Notes under the pieces: model-generated | The model's input: the letters and a program-made list of their open reading frames with translations, nothing else | Databases searched by the model: none | Told to the model about the DNA's origin: nothing | Position numbers and translations under genes: made by a program | In this document: piece after piece, positions 1-9,392 of the stretch | How the letters are laid out: each line of letters opens with the position of its first letter | Numbering within the stretch: the stretch's first letter is position 1 | Origin: Phaeobacter sp. HF9A | GTDB taxonomy: Bacteria > Pseudomonadota > Alphaproteobacteria > Rhodobacterales > Rhodobacteraceae | Reading direction: 5' to 3' | DNA length: 64,000 nucleotides | Assembly (NCBI RefSeq): GCF_011806385.1 | Contig: NZ_JAATOX010000007.1 | Location: 1-64,000 of the forward strand

Positions 1-419
1 ACAAAGCCATCGTGGCCATTGATATTGTAGGGATCGAGCGCCACATCGGTCATGATTGCGAGCTCGGGCACCGCTGCTTTGATGCCGCGAATGGCGCGAT
101 TGCAGAGGTTGTCAGGATTCCAGGCCTCGGCGCAGTCCTCGGTCTTGAGGGCGGGATCAGTATAGGGAAACAGGCAGATCGCGGGAATGCCGAGCGCATG
201 CGCCTCGATCGCGGCCTCGATCACCTTGTCAACGGAACGCCGAACAACGCCGGGCATGGAGGGCACTGGCTCCTCGATGCCCTCGCCATCGCGCACAAAG
301 ACCGGCCAGATCAGATCGTTGACCGAAAGCTCATGTTCCCGGGTCAGGTTGCGCAGTGCGGCGTTGGCGCGCAGGCGACGGGGACGGGCGGCGGGAAACG
401 GGGCAATGATTGGGGGCAT
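1..419 (-). CDS. hemB: Delta-aminolevulinic acid dehydratase (porphobilinogen synthase), N-terminal part
   Basis: The minus strand from the ATG at 419 reads into the window edge for about 139 codons, so only the N-terminal part is present. The translation begins MPPIIAPFPAARPRRLR and contains LIWPVFVRDGEG, PSMPGVVRRS and the segment AICLFPYTDPALKT, all typical of HemB, which condenses two 5-aminolevulinate molecules into porphobilinogen in cytoplasmic tetrapyrrole synthesis. An in-frame ATG at 458 is possible, but the purine-rich AAGAGA just before 419 favours the shorter start. The active-site lysines lie beyond the window edge. The identity is clear; the gene's other end cannot be seen. Confidence 0.9.
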   Translation of the reverse strand, partial: MPPIIAPFPAARPRRLRANAALRNLTREHELSVNDLIWPVFVRDGEGIEEPVPSMPGVVRRSVDKVIEAAIEAHALGIPAICLFPYTDPALKTEDCAEAWNPDNLCNRAIRGIKAAVPELAIMTDVALDPYNINGHDGF

Positions 420-597
420 CTCGATCTCTTGTGCTATTCCGGTGCCTATGGGTGGCATGGAAGTGCGGTGTTTCACAAGGGCCGTGCCTGTGGATTTCTG
501 CCGCAGCAGCCCTTGTATCAGCGGGCGCAGAGTTGGATACAGGGCGACAAGCGGCCTGCTGCGCTGCGCCGGGATTAACTGTTGGAACGGACCTGAG

Positions 598-1122
598 TTG
601 GATTTGCTAGACGTTATCATCGAAATGATCGACCTGCGGTCTTTTTCTAACCTGTGGTACTGGATCGGGCTTGCCGTGCTGTGGTCCACTGCAAGCCATC
701 GGGTGCTTGGGGTGCCCTATGACATGGTGCCGCGCGCGGCACGGAGTGGCGGACAGGCGGCAGAGGATCTGCGGGACGCGGTTCGAATCAAGGTGAACCG
801 GATCACCTATGTCTTTGATGCGATGGGCGGACTCATTGTTGCGTTCATGTTCTTCCTCAACACGGTCTTGCTGTTGCTCGGCTTTGTTTACGGCGTCGAG
901 TTCGCGCAGGCGGTGGTGTTGATGTTGCTGCCCATGAATGTGGTTGGCCTCATCAATCTCCAGGCGGCGCGGGTGATCCGGGCAGTGCCGCATGATGATG
1001 CGGCGTTGCGCCAACGGCTGACGCGGCTGCGGCTCACTGTTCAGCTGATCGGTATCGTGTCGATATTTATCACCGGCATTTGGGGCACCTATCAGAATCT
1101 TGTCATCGGCGTGCTCAGGTAA
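598..1122 (+). CDS. Small integral membrane protein of unknown function
   Basis: This 174-aa frame has a short N-terminus followed by LRSFSNLWYWIGLAVLW, a second hydrophobic stretch around residues 75-100 (FMFFLNTVLLLLGFVYGVEF), a third (AVVLMLLPMNVVGLI) and a C-terminal one (VQLIGIVSIFITGIWG), so about four membrane segments are predicted. No ATG sits at the expected N-terminus. I chose the TTG at 598 because it gives a short amphipathic lead into the first helix; the ATG at 625 is the alternative. From memory, some databases label similar Rhodobacterales proteins 'component of SufBCD complex', but nothing in the sequence supports that role. It lies 29 bp upstream of mfd in the same direction. 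Confidence 0.7.
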   Translation: MDLLDVIIEMIDLRSFSNLWYWIGLAVLWSTASHRVLGVPYDMVPRAARSGGQAAEDLRDAVRIKVNRITYVFDAMGGLIVAFMFFLNTVLLLLGFVYGVEFAQAVVLMLLPMNVVGLINLQAARVIRAVPHDDAALRQRLTRLRLTVQLIGIVSIFITGIWGTYQNLVIGVLR

Positions 1123-1151
1123 GCCAGGGCGCAGCGCACAAGGGAAATACA

Positions 1152-4100
1152 ATGACCCAACAATCCATTGTTATGGGGGGGGCCCCCGAAGGTTTTGATG
1201 CGCAGCTCGTTCTGCGTGAGGTCAGCCGCAGCGATGCGCCGGTGTTGCATATCGCCCGCGATGACAAGCGCATGGAGGCGATGCGGGCCGCCTTGCGTTT
1301 CTTTGCGCCGGAGATGCCGGTTGTGGTCTTTCCCGGCTGGGATTGTCTGCCCTATGATCGGGTGTCGCCGAATGCGGATATCTCTGCCGCGCGGATGGCG
1401 ACGCTGGCGGCACTGGTGCATGGCATGCCCCGACAGTTTATCCTGTTGACCACACTGAATTCGGCCATGCAGCGCGTCCCGGCGCGCGAGGTCCTGAAGG
1501 AGGCGGCCTTCTCCGCCCGGGTCGGTTCCCGGATTAACGAAGATGGCTTGCGCAAGTTCCTGGTTCGTATGGGTTTTTCCCAAAGTCCCACGGTGATGGA
1601 GCCGGGCGACTACGCCATTCGGGGCGGCATCATTGATATCTTCCCGCCGGGCGAGAGCGGCCCGGTGCGCCTGGATCTGTTCGGCGATACGCTGGACGGC
1701 GCGCGCCGGTTTGATCCGGCCACCCAGCGTACCACGGAAAAACTGGAACTGGTCGAGCTGGCGCCGGTGTCGGAGGTGATCCTGGACGATGCCGCCATCA
1801 CCCGTTTTCGGCAGAACTACCGGATCGAGTTCGGCGCTGCCGGCAATGATGATCCGCTCTACGAGGCGGTCAGCGCAGGTCGCAAACAGCAGGGGATGGA
1901 GCATTGGCTGCCCTTCTTCCACGAGCACCTGGAAACCCTGTTTGACTATCTGCCTGGCGCGACCATCACGCAGGATGATCAACTAACGCCCGCGCGCGAC
2001 ACGCGGTGGGAAAGCATCGTCGATCAATATGAAACCCGCAAAATCGCGATGGAGAGCAAGGGGCGGATGGACACGGTCTATAAACCGGCCCCGCCACAGC
2101 TGCTTTATCTCAACGATGCGGATTGGGAGGCGAAGGTCAGCCCACATCGCAGCGTGCAGTTCCACCCCTTGCCGCAGGCATCCGGCCCCGGCGTGGTGGA
2201 TGCAGGCGGGCGCGTCGGGCGCAATTTCGCGCCTGAGCGGCAGCAGGAAAATATCAGCCTTTTTGGCGCCTTGGCGAGCCATGTTAAAGAGCGGTTACAG
2301 CAGGGTCCGGTGGTTGTCGCCTCCTATTCCGAGGGCGCGCGAGAGCGCCTGAGCGGTTTGATCGAGGATGAGGGCCTTGCGGAGGCGATCCCGATCAAAG
2401 ATGGCAGGCGGATCGGAAAATCCGGTCTGCATCTGGCGGTCTGGGCGCTGGAGCACGGATTTGAAACGCCGGATATCACCGTGATCTCTGAACAGGATGT
2501 GCTTGGCGACCGGCTCATCCGCACTCCGAAAAAACGCAGAAAAGCCGAGAACTTCCTGACCGAAGCTCAAGCGCTGAGTCCGGGTGATCTGGTGGTGCAT
2601 GTGGACCATGGCATTGGCCGCTACCAGGGGCTGGAGGTGGTCACGGCGGCCGGCGCGGCGCATGAATGCCTGCTGCTGGAATATGCCGAATCCTCCAAGC
2701 TCTATCTGCCGGTCGAGAATATCGAACTGCTGTCGAAATATGGCCATGACGAAGGGCTATTGGATCGGCTGGGCGGCGGTGCCTGGCAGGCGAAGAAAGC
2801 CCGCCTGAAAGAGCGTATTCGCGAAATGGCGGACAAGCTGATCCGCATCGCTGCCGAGCGCGCGTTGCGCAAGGCGCCGATGATCGACCCGCCGCCGCAC
2901 GCCTGGGAGGAATTCTCGGCCCGTTTTCCCTATCAGGAGACGGACGATCAGCTCCGCGCCATCGAGGACGTGATGGCGGATCTGAATTCCGGCCAACCGA
3001 TGGATCGGCTGATTTGCGGCGATGTTGGTTTTGGCAAGACCGAGGTTGCGATGCGGGCGGCTTTTGTTGCCGCGATGTCCGGTCTTCAGGTCGCGATTGT
3101 GGCGCCGACAACCTTGCTGGCACGTCAGCACGCAGCGGGTTTTAAAGAACGATTCCGTGGTTTTCCATTGGAAGTCAGGCAGTTGTCGCGTTTTGTTTCC
3201 ACGAAGGAAGCCAGCGCAACCCGTGAAGGTCTGGCAAAGGGCACGGTGGATATTGTCGTCGGCACCCATGCGCTTCTGGCGAAAAACATCCGCTTTCAGA
3301 ACCTTGGCCTGCTGATCATCGACGAGGAGCAACATTTCGGGGTCGGGCATAAAGAACGGCTAAAACAGCTCAGATCCGATATTCACGTGTTGACGCTGAC
3401 CGCGACGCCGATCCCTCGGACACTTCAACTTAGCCTTACAGGTGTACGGGATCTTTCGATTATTGGCACGCCGCCGGTGGATCGTCTGGCGATCCGCACC
3501 TATGTGATGGAGTTCGACGCGGTGACCATTCGCGAGGCCTTGCTGCGCGAGCATTATCGCGGCGGGCAGAGCTTCTATGTGGTGCCTCGGATCTCGGATC
3601 TGCCTGAGATCGAGGCCTTCCTGAAGGAGCAGCTGCCCGAGCTCACCTATGTGGTGGCCAATGGGCAGATGGCGGCGGGCGAGCTTGATGACCGCATGAA
3701 CGCCTTTTATGACGGCAAATACGATATCCTTCTGGCCACGACGATCGTTGAATCCGGGCTGGATATTCCGACCGCCAACACGATGGTGGTGCATCGCGCC
3801 GATATGTTCGGGTTGGCGCAGCTCTATCAAATCCGGGGGCGCGTGGGGCGATCCAAAACCCGTGCCTATGCCTATCTGACCAGCAAACCGCGCCAGCGCT
3901 TGACCGATACCGCGCAGAAGCGTCTGCGGGTTCTGGGCTCGCTTGATACGCTTGGCGCGGGCTTTACCCTGGCCTCGCAAGACCTTGATATCAGGGGCGC
4001 AGGCAATCTTCTGGGCGAAGAGCAATCCGGCCAGATGCGGGATGTGGGCTATGAGCTGTATCAATCCATGCTGGAAGAGGCGATCGCCAAAATCAAATCC

Positions 4101-4610
4101 GGCGAGGTCGAGGGGCTGGTCGAGGGCGACGATCAATGGGCACCGCAAATCAACCTTGGTGTTCCGGTTCTGATCCCGGAAACCTATGTGCCGGATCTTG
4201 ATGTGCGCCTTGGCCTTTATCGCCGCCTGTCGTCCTTGTCGAGCAAGGTGGAGCTGGAGGGTTTTGCCGCCGAGATGATCGACCGATTTGGGAAATTACC
4301 AAAGGAGGTCAACACTTTGATGCTCGTTGTTCGGATCAAGGCGATGTGCAAGAAGGCGGGAATTGCCAAGCTGGATGGCGGCCCAAAGGGGGCGACGATC
4401 CAATTCCACAACGACAAATTCGCCTCGCCGCAGGGCCTGGTGGAGTTCATTCAGGCCCAGGACGGTTTGGCCAAGGTGAAGGACAACAAGATCGTCGTGC
4501 GCCGCGATTGGCGAAAAGACAGCGACAAGATCAAGGGCGCCTTTGCCATTGCGCGCGACCTGGCGGAAAAGGTTGTCGCGGAGAAAAAGAAAGCCACAAA
4601 GGCGAACTAA
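1152..4610 (+). CDS. mfd: Transcription-repair coupling factor Mfd
   Basis: The product has 1152 aa, the normal length for Mfd, an ATP-dependent DNA translocase that dislodges stalled RNA polymerase and recruits UvrA. The N-terminal third is UvrB-homologous (FPGWDCLPYDRVSPN and VMEPGDYAIRGGIIDIFPPGE). The RNA-polymerase interaction region contains LSPGDLVVHVDHGIGRYQGLE. The helicase core has Walker A GDVGFGKTEV near residue 625, a DEEQ box near 722, and the motor signature IRGRVGRSKTRAYAYL. The TRCF C-terminal domain is present (NLGVPVLIPETYV). The ATG at 1152 was chosen over upstream in-frame codons because the homologous N-terminus starts here. No lesion is visible. Confidence 0.97.
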   Translation: MTQQSIVMGGAPEGFDAQLVLREVSRSDAPVLHIARDDKRMEAMRAALRFFAPEMPVVVFPGWDCLPYDRVSPNADISAARMATLAALVHGMPRQFILLTTLNSAMQRVPAREVLKEAAFSARVGSRINEDGLRKFLVRMGFSQSPTVMEPGDYAIRGGIIDIFPPGESGPVRLDLFGDTLDGARRFDPATQRTTEKLELVELAPVSEVILDDAAITRFRQNYRIEFGAAGNDDPLYEAVSAGRKQQGMEHWLPFFHEHLETLFDYLPGATITQDDQLTPARDTRWESIVDQYETRKIAMESKGRMDTVYKPAPPQLLYLNDADWEAKVSPHRSVQFHPLPQASGPGVVDAGGRVGRNFAPERQQENISLFGALASHVKERLQQGPVVVASYSEGARERLSGLIEDEGLAEAIPIKDGRRIGKSGLHLAVWALEHGFETPDITVISEQDVLGDRLIRTPKKRRKAENFLTEAQALSPGDLVVHVDHGIGRYQGLEVVTAAGAAHECLLLEYAESSKLYLPVENIELLSKYGHDEGLLDRLGGGAWQAKKARLKERIREMADKLIRIAAERALRKAPMIDPPPHAWEEFSARFPYQETDDQLRAIEDVMADLNSGQPMDRLICGDVGFGKTEVAMRAAFVAAMSGLQVAIVAPTTLLARQHAAGFKERFRGFPLEVRQLSRFVSTKEASATREGLAKGTVDIVVGTHALLAKNIRFQNLGLLIIDEEQHFGVGHKERLKQLRSDIHVLTLTATPIPRTLQLSLTGVRDLSIIGTPPVDRLAIRTYVMEFDAVTIREALLREHYRGGQSFYVVPRISDLPEIEAFLKEQLPELTYVVANGQMAAGELDDRMNAFYDGKYDILLATTIVESGLDIPTANTMVVHRADMFGLAQLYQIRGRVGRSKTRAYAYLTSKPRQRLTDTAQKRLRVLGSLDTLGAGFTLASQDLDIRGAGNLLGEEQSGQMRDVGYELYQSMLEEAIAKIKSGEVEGLVEGDDQWAPQINLGVPVLIPETYVPDLDVRLGLYRRLSSLSSKVELEGFAAEMIDRFGKLPKEVNTLMLVVRIKAMCKKAGIAKLDGGPKGATIQFHNDKFASPQGLVEFIQAQDGLAKVKDNKIVVRRDWRKDSDKIKGAFAIARDLAEKVVAEKKKATKAN

Positions 4611-4611
4611 C

Positions 4612-4652
4612 AAAAAGCCCCTCTTCGCGTTGATCCGAAGAGGGGCTTTTTT
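4612..4652. terminator. Bidirectional intrinsic terminator between mfd and the MFS gene
   Basis: A perfect 16-bp stem (4612-4627 with 4636-4651) closes an 8-nt loop. The stem starts with a run of A and ends with a run of T, so it has a U-tract for either strand. It lies 2 bp after the mfd stop and about 20 bp beyond the stop of the convergent exporter gene. Confidence 0.92.
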
Positions 4653-4673
4653 ACAATCTGTTACGGGCTTGTC

Positions 4674-5897
4674 TTAAACAACCGCGACGGATTTCTCGAC
4701 CCGCGTCATCCAGAGCATTGTCAGGAAAGACAGGACCGAGGTGCACAACACCCCGATGACCAGAGGCTGGATGGTGCCGTCAAAAAGCAACCCGACAGGG
4801 GCCGCAATAAGACCGGCGACAACAGTGGCGATCGCACCGATCACAGAGGCTGCCATGCCTGCGATATGGCCCATGGGCTCCATCGCGATGGCGTTCAAGT
4901 TTCCAAGCGTAAGGCCGGCCATGAAGAAGACGCTCGTTTGCCAGGCCACGAAAATGTAAAACCCAAGCGGATCAGAGAACTCGATCCCGGAGAGCAGAAA
5001 CATTGTGGCGTTGCCGATGATGTGAAACCCGAGCGACCAGGTCACCATGCGGCGCATGCCCACGCGCACCACAAGGGAGGCGTTCAGAAAGCTGGCAGAC
5101 CCCGCCATCAGCGCAACCACCATGAACCAGATCGGAAATGTCTCGGCGCGGTCATAGACGCTGTCATAGACCGGCTGCACCATCATGATGGTGATGAACA
5201 GCGTGGCGGTGCAAAAGATCTGCGCCAGAATGGACAGGCGCACGGTGGGATGGGCCACCATTTCACGCAGAGCGCTCAGCAAATTGGGAAGGCTGAACCG
5301 GCGGCGGTTCTCTTTCGGCAGCGGTTCTGGTAGGCGAATACCCACCCAAGCGGCTGATGCCAAAGAAAATATTGCGAATGCCGCAAAGATCCCGCGCCAG
5401 CTGGAGAGCGCGATGATACCGCTGCCCAGAAGCGGCGCGAAGGCGGGCACCAGGATAAAGACCATCATCACCAGCGACATGATACGCGCCATGTTGCGCC
5501 CGACGTAGAGGTCGCGGACGATAGCGATCGCCATGACGCGCGGCGCGGCGGCACCCAGCCCCATCAAGACCCTTGAGATCAGGATCGTATCCAGCGAGGG
5601 CGCAAAGAAACAGGCGAGCGCGCCAAGACAATAAAGGCCGACGCCAGCGTAAATCACCGGTTTGCGCCCAAAGGCATCAGACAGCGGGCCGGTGAAAAAC
5701 GTACCGACGCCCATCCCGATGACAAAGGACGGGATCAGGAGCTGTGCCCGGTTGATATTGTCGGGACTCAGCGTCGCGCTGATCTCAGGCAGCGCGGGAA
5801 GCATTGCGTCGATCGAAAAGGCGACCGTGGCAATCATCATCGCAATGAGGGCGATAAATTCGCTCTGCGAGAGAGCGGCTTTTCGATTTTCAATCAT
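4674..5897 (-). CDS. MFS multidrug efflux transporter, Bcr/CflA type
   Basis: This 407-aa integral membrane protein has about 12 hydrophobic segments. It begins MIENRKAALSQSEFIALIAMM and then FSIDAMLPALPEI, which resembles the first helix of the Bcr/CflA drug-proton antiporters. The cytoplasmic loop after helix 2 is GPLSDAFGRKPVIYAGVGLY, the conserved MFS motif A (GxLsDrfGRkP). The start at 5897 is preceded by GGAAAGG at seven bases; a longer frame to 5975 has no better site. The inner-membrane location and proton coupling are family knowledge; the substrate is unknown. It is a single gene, convergent with mfd. Confidence 0.85.
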   Translation of the reverse strand: MIENRKAALSQSEFIALIAMMIATVAFSIDAMLPALPEISATLSPDNINRAQLLIPSFVIGMGVGTFFTGPLSDAFGRKPVIYAGVGLYCLGALACFFAPSLDTILISRVLMGLGAAAPRVMAIAIVRDLYVGRNMARIMSLVMMVFILVPAFAPLLGSGIIALSSWRGIFAAFAIFSLASAAWVGIRLPEPLPKENRRRFSLPNLLSALREMVAHPTVRLSILAQIFCTATLFITIMMVQPVYDSVYDRAETFPIWFMVVALMAGSASFLNASLVVRVGMRRMVTWSLGFHIIGNATMFLLSGIEFSDPLGFYIFVAWQTSVFFMAGLTLGNLNAIAMEPMGHIAGMAASVIGAIATVVAGLIAAPVGLLFDGTIQPLVIGVLCTSVLSFLTMLWMTRVEKSVAVV

Positions 5898-6087
5898 AAT
5901 AATACCTTTCCCGGCGACATGAACGGGAACGCACATCGTTCCAGGTTCCGACGCTGGCGTGACAGGCGCTAACACGGATCGGAGGCCGGGAAAAGTGCTT
6001 CAGGTGTTAAGGATGCGCACATTTAACTGTGCAAATTTACCAGAACCCGACGCAGCCCCTTTTGACAGCTTCGCTTCGACGTCTAAC

Positions 6088-6777
6088 CTATTGTGATGCA
6101 TCGCTGTTTATCTGCTCCGATTGAGCAGAGAGCTGGCTGCGGATATCGGCAATGACTTGCTTCCACAACTCGGGCGGCTGCGCTCCGGGGACCACATGCT
6201 GGTTGGCGATGATGAAGGTCGGCACTGAATTTACGCCCATCTCACGAGAATGCGCATCGCGGGCCTTGATCTCCTCAGCGTCGCTCTCGCCTGCGAGCAG
6301 CTTTTCGACAACCGCACGATCCATGCCGACCTGTTCCGCCAGATCCGCCAGAACGGTGACATCGCTGATATCCTTGCCCGCCACGAAATTGGCATGAAAC
6401 AGCGCATCAACCATGGCGGTTTGCCTGGATTCCAACCCGGCCCAATGGATCAGCCGATGCGCGTTCAACGTATTTGGCGTGCGTGTGATGGCCTCAAAAT
6501 TGAAACTCACCCCGGCGGCTCTGGCATGTTCTTCTAGTTGAAGATGCAGCTTTACCGCGTTCTCTTGACTGCCAAATTTGTTCAAGAGGTAGGTGCTGCG
6601 ATCCATGCCCTCGGCGGGCATATCCGGGTTGAGCTGAAACGGATGCCATTCAATGGCAAAGGGCGCGTCGGGTTCATCCGCGAGCGCCTGATCCAGCAGC
6701 GCCTTGCCGATATAGCACCAGGGGCAAATCGGATCAGAGAGGATATCGAGCTTCACAAGCGGAAGGGGGTCAGACAT
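6088..6777 (-). CDS. DsbA-family oxidoreductase, FrnE-like
   Basis: This 229-aa thioredoxin-fold protein has the CPWC active site near residues 18-21 (DILSDPICPWCYIGKALL). A cis-proline loop GVNSVPTFIIANQHVVPGAQPPE follows near residues 180-203. The helical insertion and the lack of a signal peptide match the cytoplasmic FrnE/2-hydroxychromene-2-carboxylate isomerase-like branch of the DsbA family, not periplasmic DsbA. It starts 3 bp after the stop of the upstream acyl-CoA ligase gene, so the two are almost certainly co-transcribed. Its partner protein is unknown. Confidence 0.88.
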   Translation of the reverse strand: MSDPLPLVKLDILSDPICPWCYIGKALLDQALADEPDAPFAIEWHPFQLNPDMPAEGMDRSTYLLNKFGSQENAVKLHLQLEEHARAAGVSFNFEAITRTPNTLNAHRLIHWAGLESRQTAMVDALFHANFVAGKDISDVTVLADLAEQVGMDRAVVEKLLAGESDAEEIKARDAHSREMGVNSVPTFIIANQHVVPGAQPPELWKQVIADIRSQLSAQSEQINSDASQ

Positions 6778-6780
6778 GGA

Positions 6781-8292
6781 TCATTCCTTGAAGAGATCGG
6801 GCAGCGCGCGGCGCAGGAGCTTTCCGTTGGGGTTGCTCGGCATGTGCGCCAGCCGCATGTAGGCTTTGGGGCGTTTATAATCGGCCAGCTCGGCCTCTGC
6901 AAAGGCCCGCAGGCGGGTTTCGGTCACATCTTCTCGACCGGTATAAAAGCCGACGATGATATGGACATCTGGTTTCACCTCCACCTCTGCGACGGCGAAT
7001 TCCGTTATTCCGTCACAGGTTGCAAAGGCTTTTTCAACCTCCAACGGAGACAGCCGAAAGCCGCCCGCATTCATCATGTCGTCATCGCGCCCACAATAGC
7101 GGATCTGGCCGCTTTCCGACATGACGCCACGATCTCCGGTCACGAACCAGGCGCCCTGAAAGCGCGCATGGGTGGCCTCTGGGGCGCCGTGGTAGCCGAG
7201 CATCAGACCGGGGTCCTCGCGGTGGATGGCGATGACGCCCTCCTGGCCGATCTCGACCGGGCCGTCCTCGGCGAGGATCGCGAGCTTGCGCCCGCGCTGG
7301 GGCGTGCCCAAGGCGACGCCATCGGCAGGTCGATGCGGCGCGGAGGAGATAAAGGTCGAGCATTCCGACATGCCAAAGGCCTCGTAGATCTCTGTCCCGA
7401 TACGCTGACGCCAGAGGTCGCGGATCTCGCCAGAGAGCTTCTCTCCGGCGGCGAGCCCATGGCGAAGATGGGGCAGATCTGGCAGCTGCTCTGACTTGAG
7501 GATCTTTCTGTAAACGCCTGGCACAGCAGCAAAGAGCGTGGCGCTGCTTTGCTTCAGGATCTGCGGGATATCCGCGATGTCGCGATCCTGGGCGGGAATG
7601 ATGGCGGTGGCCCCAACCGTCAGAGGATCAAGTATCCCGGTGCCGAGGGTGAAGGTCCAGTTGAAGGCGCCAGCGTGCAGGAGGCGATCATCGGGGTGCA
7701 GATCATACCAGTCGCGGATCATCATCTGCCGGGCCCAGATAGCGCGATGGGCATGAGCCACTGCGCGCGGGCTGCCGCCTGTTCCCGAGGTATAAATGAG
7801 ATAGGCCATCCGGTCAGGCGCGCCCATGTCATAGGGCGCGGGCGGCAGGTGCCACATTGCCCGGAGCTGATCAATCTCCAGGCTGCGCGGATGGGGAACA
7901 TGTGCGATCCGGGGATCGAGCAGCATGCCGGCGGGCGAGAGCTCGGCCATGATGCGCGCGACCTCGGGTTCGGTCAGCTGCGCCGCAGTTGGAACCGGGA
8001 CAAGGCCCGCAGCGATTGCGCCCAGGAAACAGAGCGGGAAGTCGATGGTATTTCCCAGTCGCATCAACAGGATGTCGCCTGGAGTGAAGCCTTTCTCGCG
8101 CAATCCGGTCGCGATCCCCAGCGCTGCATTCTGAATCTGTCGATAGGTCCAGACCTCATCTTCCTGATGCGCGGATGCGATGACAATCGCCGGATGGTCG
8201 GCTCGCGCGTCAGCTCGCCCCAGCACATGCGCGGCGAGGTTGAACGGGGTCGGGCAGGCGGCCGGGCGGCCCTGGTCAAAGATCGACAGCAT
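6781..8292 (-). CDS. AMP-dependent acyl-CoA synthetase/ligase
   Basis: The 503-aa product belongs to the ANL adenylate-forming superfamily. It has the P-loop-like A3 motif YLIYTSGTGGSPRAVAHAHRA near residues 165-185, the A5 motif EIYEAFGMSECSTF, the A7 motif WFVTGDRGV, the A8 hinge GRDDDMMNAGGFRLSPLEVE and the C-terminal catalytic lysine region PNGKLLRRALP. It should activate a carboxylic acid via an acyl-AMP to the CoA thioester; resemblance to benzoate-CoA ligase-type enzymes suggests an aromatic or medium-chain acid, which is only an inference. It is the first gene of an operon with the DsbA/FrnE-like gene and diverges from an XRE-cupin regulator that may control it. Confidence 0.88.
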   Translation of the reverse strand: MLSIFDQGRPAACPTPFNLAAHVLGRADARADHPAIVIASAHQEDEVWTYRQIQNAALGIATGLREKGFTPGDILLMRLGNTIDFPLCFLGAIAAGLVPVPTAAQLTEPEVARIMAELSPAGMLLDPRIAHVPHPRSLEIDQLRAMWHLPPAPYDMGAPDRMAYLIYTSGTGGSPRAVAHAHRAIWARQMMIRDWYDLHPDDRLLHAGAFNWTFTLGTGILDPLTVGATAIIPAQDRDIADIPQILKQSSATLFAAVPGVYRKILKSEQLPDLPHLRHGLAAGEKLSGEIRDLWRQRIGTEIYEAFGMSECSTFISSAPHRPADGVALGTPQRGRKLAILAEDGPVEIGQEGVIAIHREDPGLMLGYHGAPEATHARFQGAWFVTGDRGVMSESGQIRYCGRDDDMMNAGGFRLSPLEVEKAFATCDGITEFAVAEVEVKPDVHIIVGFYTGREDVTETRLRAFAEAELADYKRPKAYMRLAHMPSNPNGKLLRRALPDLFKE

Positions 8293-8369
8293 ATGCCAGC
8301 CCTAAACCGCCCGGTGGAATTGGGCAAGTCGACGTTGCCAGAACGATGCTGCGCAATTATAGGATTTGC

Positions 8370-8993
8370 ATGATAGAGCGTGATCCCAAGAATCTGATTT
8401 CCATTGCCCATGCCAACGGCGAGGAGAGCGAGCCAGAGCCTCTCGATCTGGGGGCACGGGTGCGGGAGCTGCGCAAGCAGCGGGACTGGACGCTGGAATA
8501 TGCGGCCAATCAGGCCGGGCTGGCGCGCTCAACCCTGTCAAAGATCGAAAATGGCCAGATGTCGCCGACCTATGAGGCGCTGAAGAAGCTGGCCGTGGGG
8601 TTGCAGATCTCTGTGCCGCAATTGTTCACGCCGCCGCAGCGCGATCAGGTCAATGGCCGGATGACGGTGACCAAGCTCGGTGAGGGGTCTGCCCATGCGA
8701 CGGCCACCTATGAACACGAGCTGCTGGCCGATGGGCTCACTCGCAAGAACATGCTGCCCTATCGTGCGCAGGTGCGCGCACGCAAGCTGGATGAGTTTGA
8801 CGGCTGGGTGCGCCATGATGGCGAAGAGTTTCTCTATGTGCTGACCGGGGTGGTGAAGCTCTATACCGAGTTCTACGAACCCATTGAGATGCGACGTGGA
8901 GACAGCGCCTATTATGACGGTGCCATGGGGCATAATGTGATCTCAATCAGCCCGGAAGATGCGACCATCCTTTGGGTTACCTCGCTGGTGTAA
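8370..8993 (+). CDS. XRE-family transcriptional regulator with C-terminal cupin domain
   Basis: The product has 207 aa. Residues about 27-80 form an HTH of the Cro/cI type (LGARVRELRKQRDWTLEYAANQAGLARSTLSKIENGQMSPTYEAL, shown here only as a region at 8447-8582). The C-terminal half is a cupin-2 fold (DGEEFLYVLTGVVKL, then RRGDSAYYDGAMGHNV), which commonly binds a small ligand or metal. The start at 8370 has AGGA six bases upstream; an in-frame ATG at 8346 lacks a good site. It is transcribed away from the acyl-CoA ligase operon, so local control of that operon is a reasonable guess. The ligand is unknown. Confidence 0.88.
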   Translation: MIERDPKNLISIAHANGEESEPEPLDLGARVRELRKQRDWTLEYAANQAGLARSTLSKIENGQMSPTYEALKKLAVGLQISVPQLFTPPQRDQVNGRMTVTKLGEGSAHATATYEHELLADGLTRKNMLPYRAQVRARKLDEFDGWVRHDGEEFLYVLTGVVKLYTEFYEPIEMRRGDSAYYDGAMGHNVISISPEDATILWVTSLV

Positions 8994-9002
8994 TCCCCGC
9001 GA

Positions 9003-9245
9003 TCAGGTGAGCGCAGCATGGTCCTTGGAGGTCGTCAGCTCCGCGCGCAGGCTTTCCAGATACAAAAAATCCCGCATCTCTTCGCGGGCTTCGGTCAGGG
9101 ATATGCCTTGCGCAGAGGCCACCCGAGCGATGAGGGCATCACCCTGTTTGATGGAGCATAGCGCATTATCCACCACCAGCTTTGGGAAACGCTGCTGAAG
9201 ACGCGGCAGGCTTCGCGTCAGATCAAACTCAGTCCAGTCTGTCAT
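9003..9245 (-). CDS. Small conserved hypothetical protein
   Basis: This 80-aa soluble protein starts MTDWTEFDLTRSLPRLQQRFPKL and has no signal peptide, membrane segment or cysteine cluster; it is largely helical and has SLTEAREEMRDFLYLESLRAEL near its end. It has normal codon use. The start is preceded by GAGGACCC at a short distance. It is convergent with the XRE-cupin gene, 9 bp between stops. I do not recognise a family. Confidence 0.6.
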   Translation of the reverse strand: MTDWTEFDLTRSLPRLQQRFPKLVVDNALCSIKQGDALIARVASAQGISLTEAREEMRDFLYLESLRAELTTSKDHAALT

Positions 9246-9392
9246 CGGGTCCTCCCCACGCGTGGATCCGGATATATTCAGAACGTCTGACAGCCATCAT
9301 AGCAAGAAATGAAAAGCCTGTCAGGGATTGATGACAGTTTTACAACAAAGAGCGGTCCTTTGCCGATGCATCGCCGCCTGTGAGGTAAGCAG

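Noticed and set aside
9310-9340. CTGTCA-N8-TGACAG, considered as a Pho box
   Set aside because: The two units are inverted, not direct repeats at 11-nt spacing, so PhoB binding is not supported.
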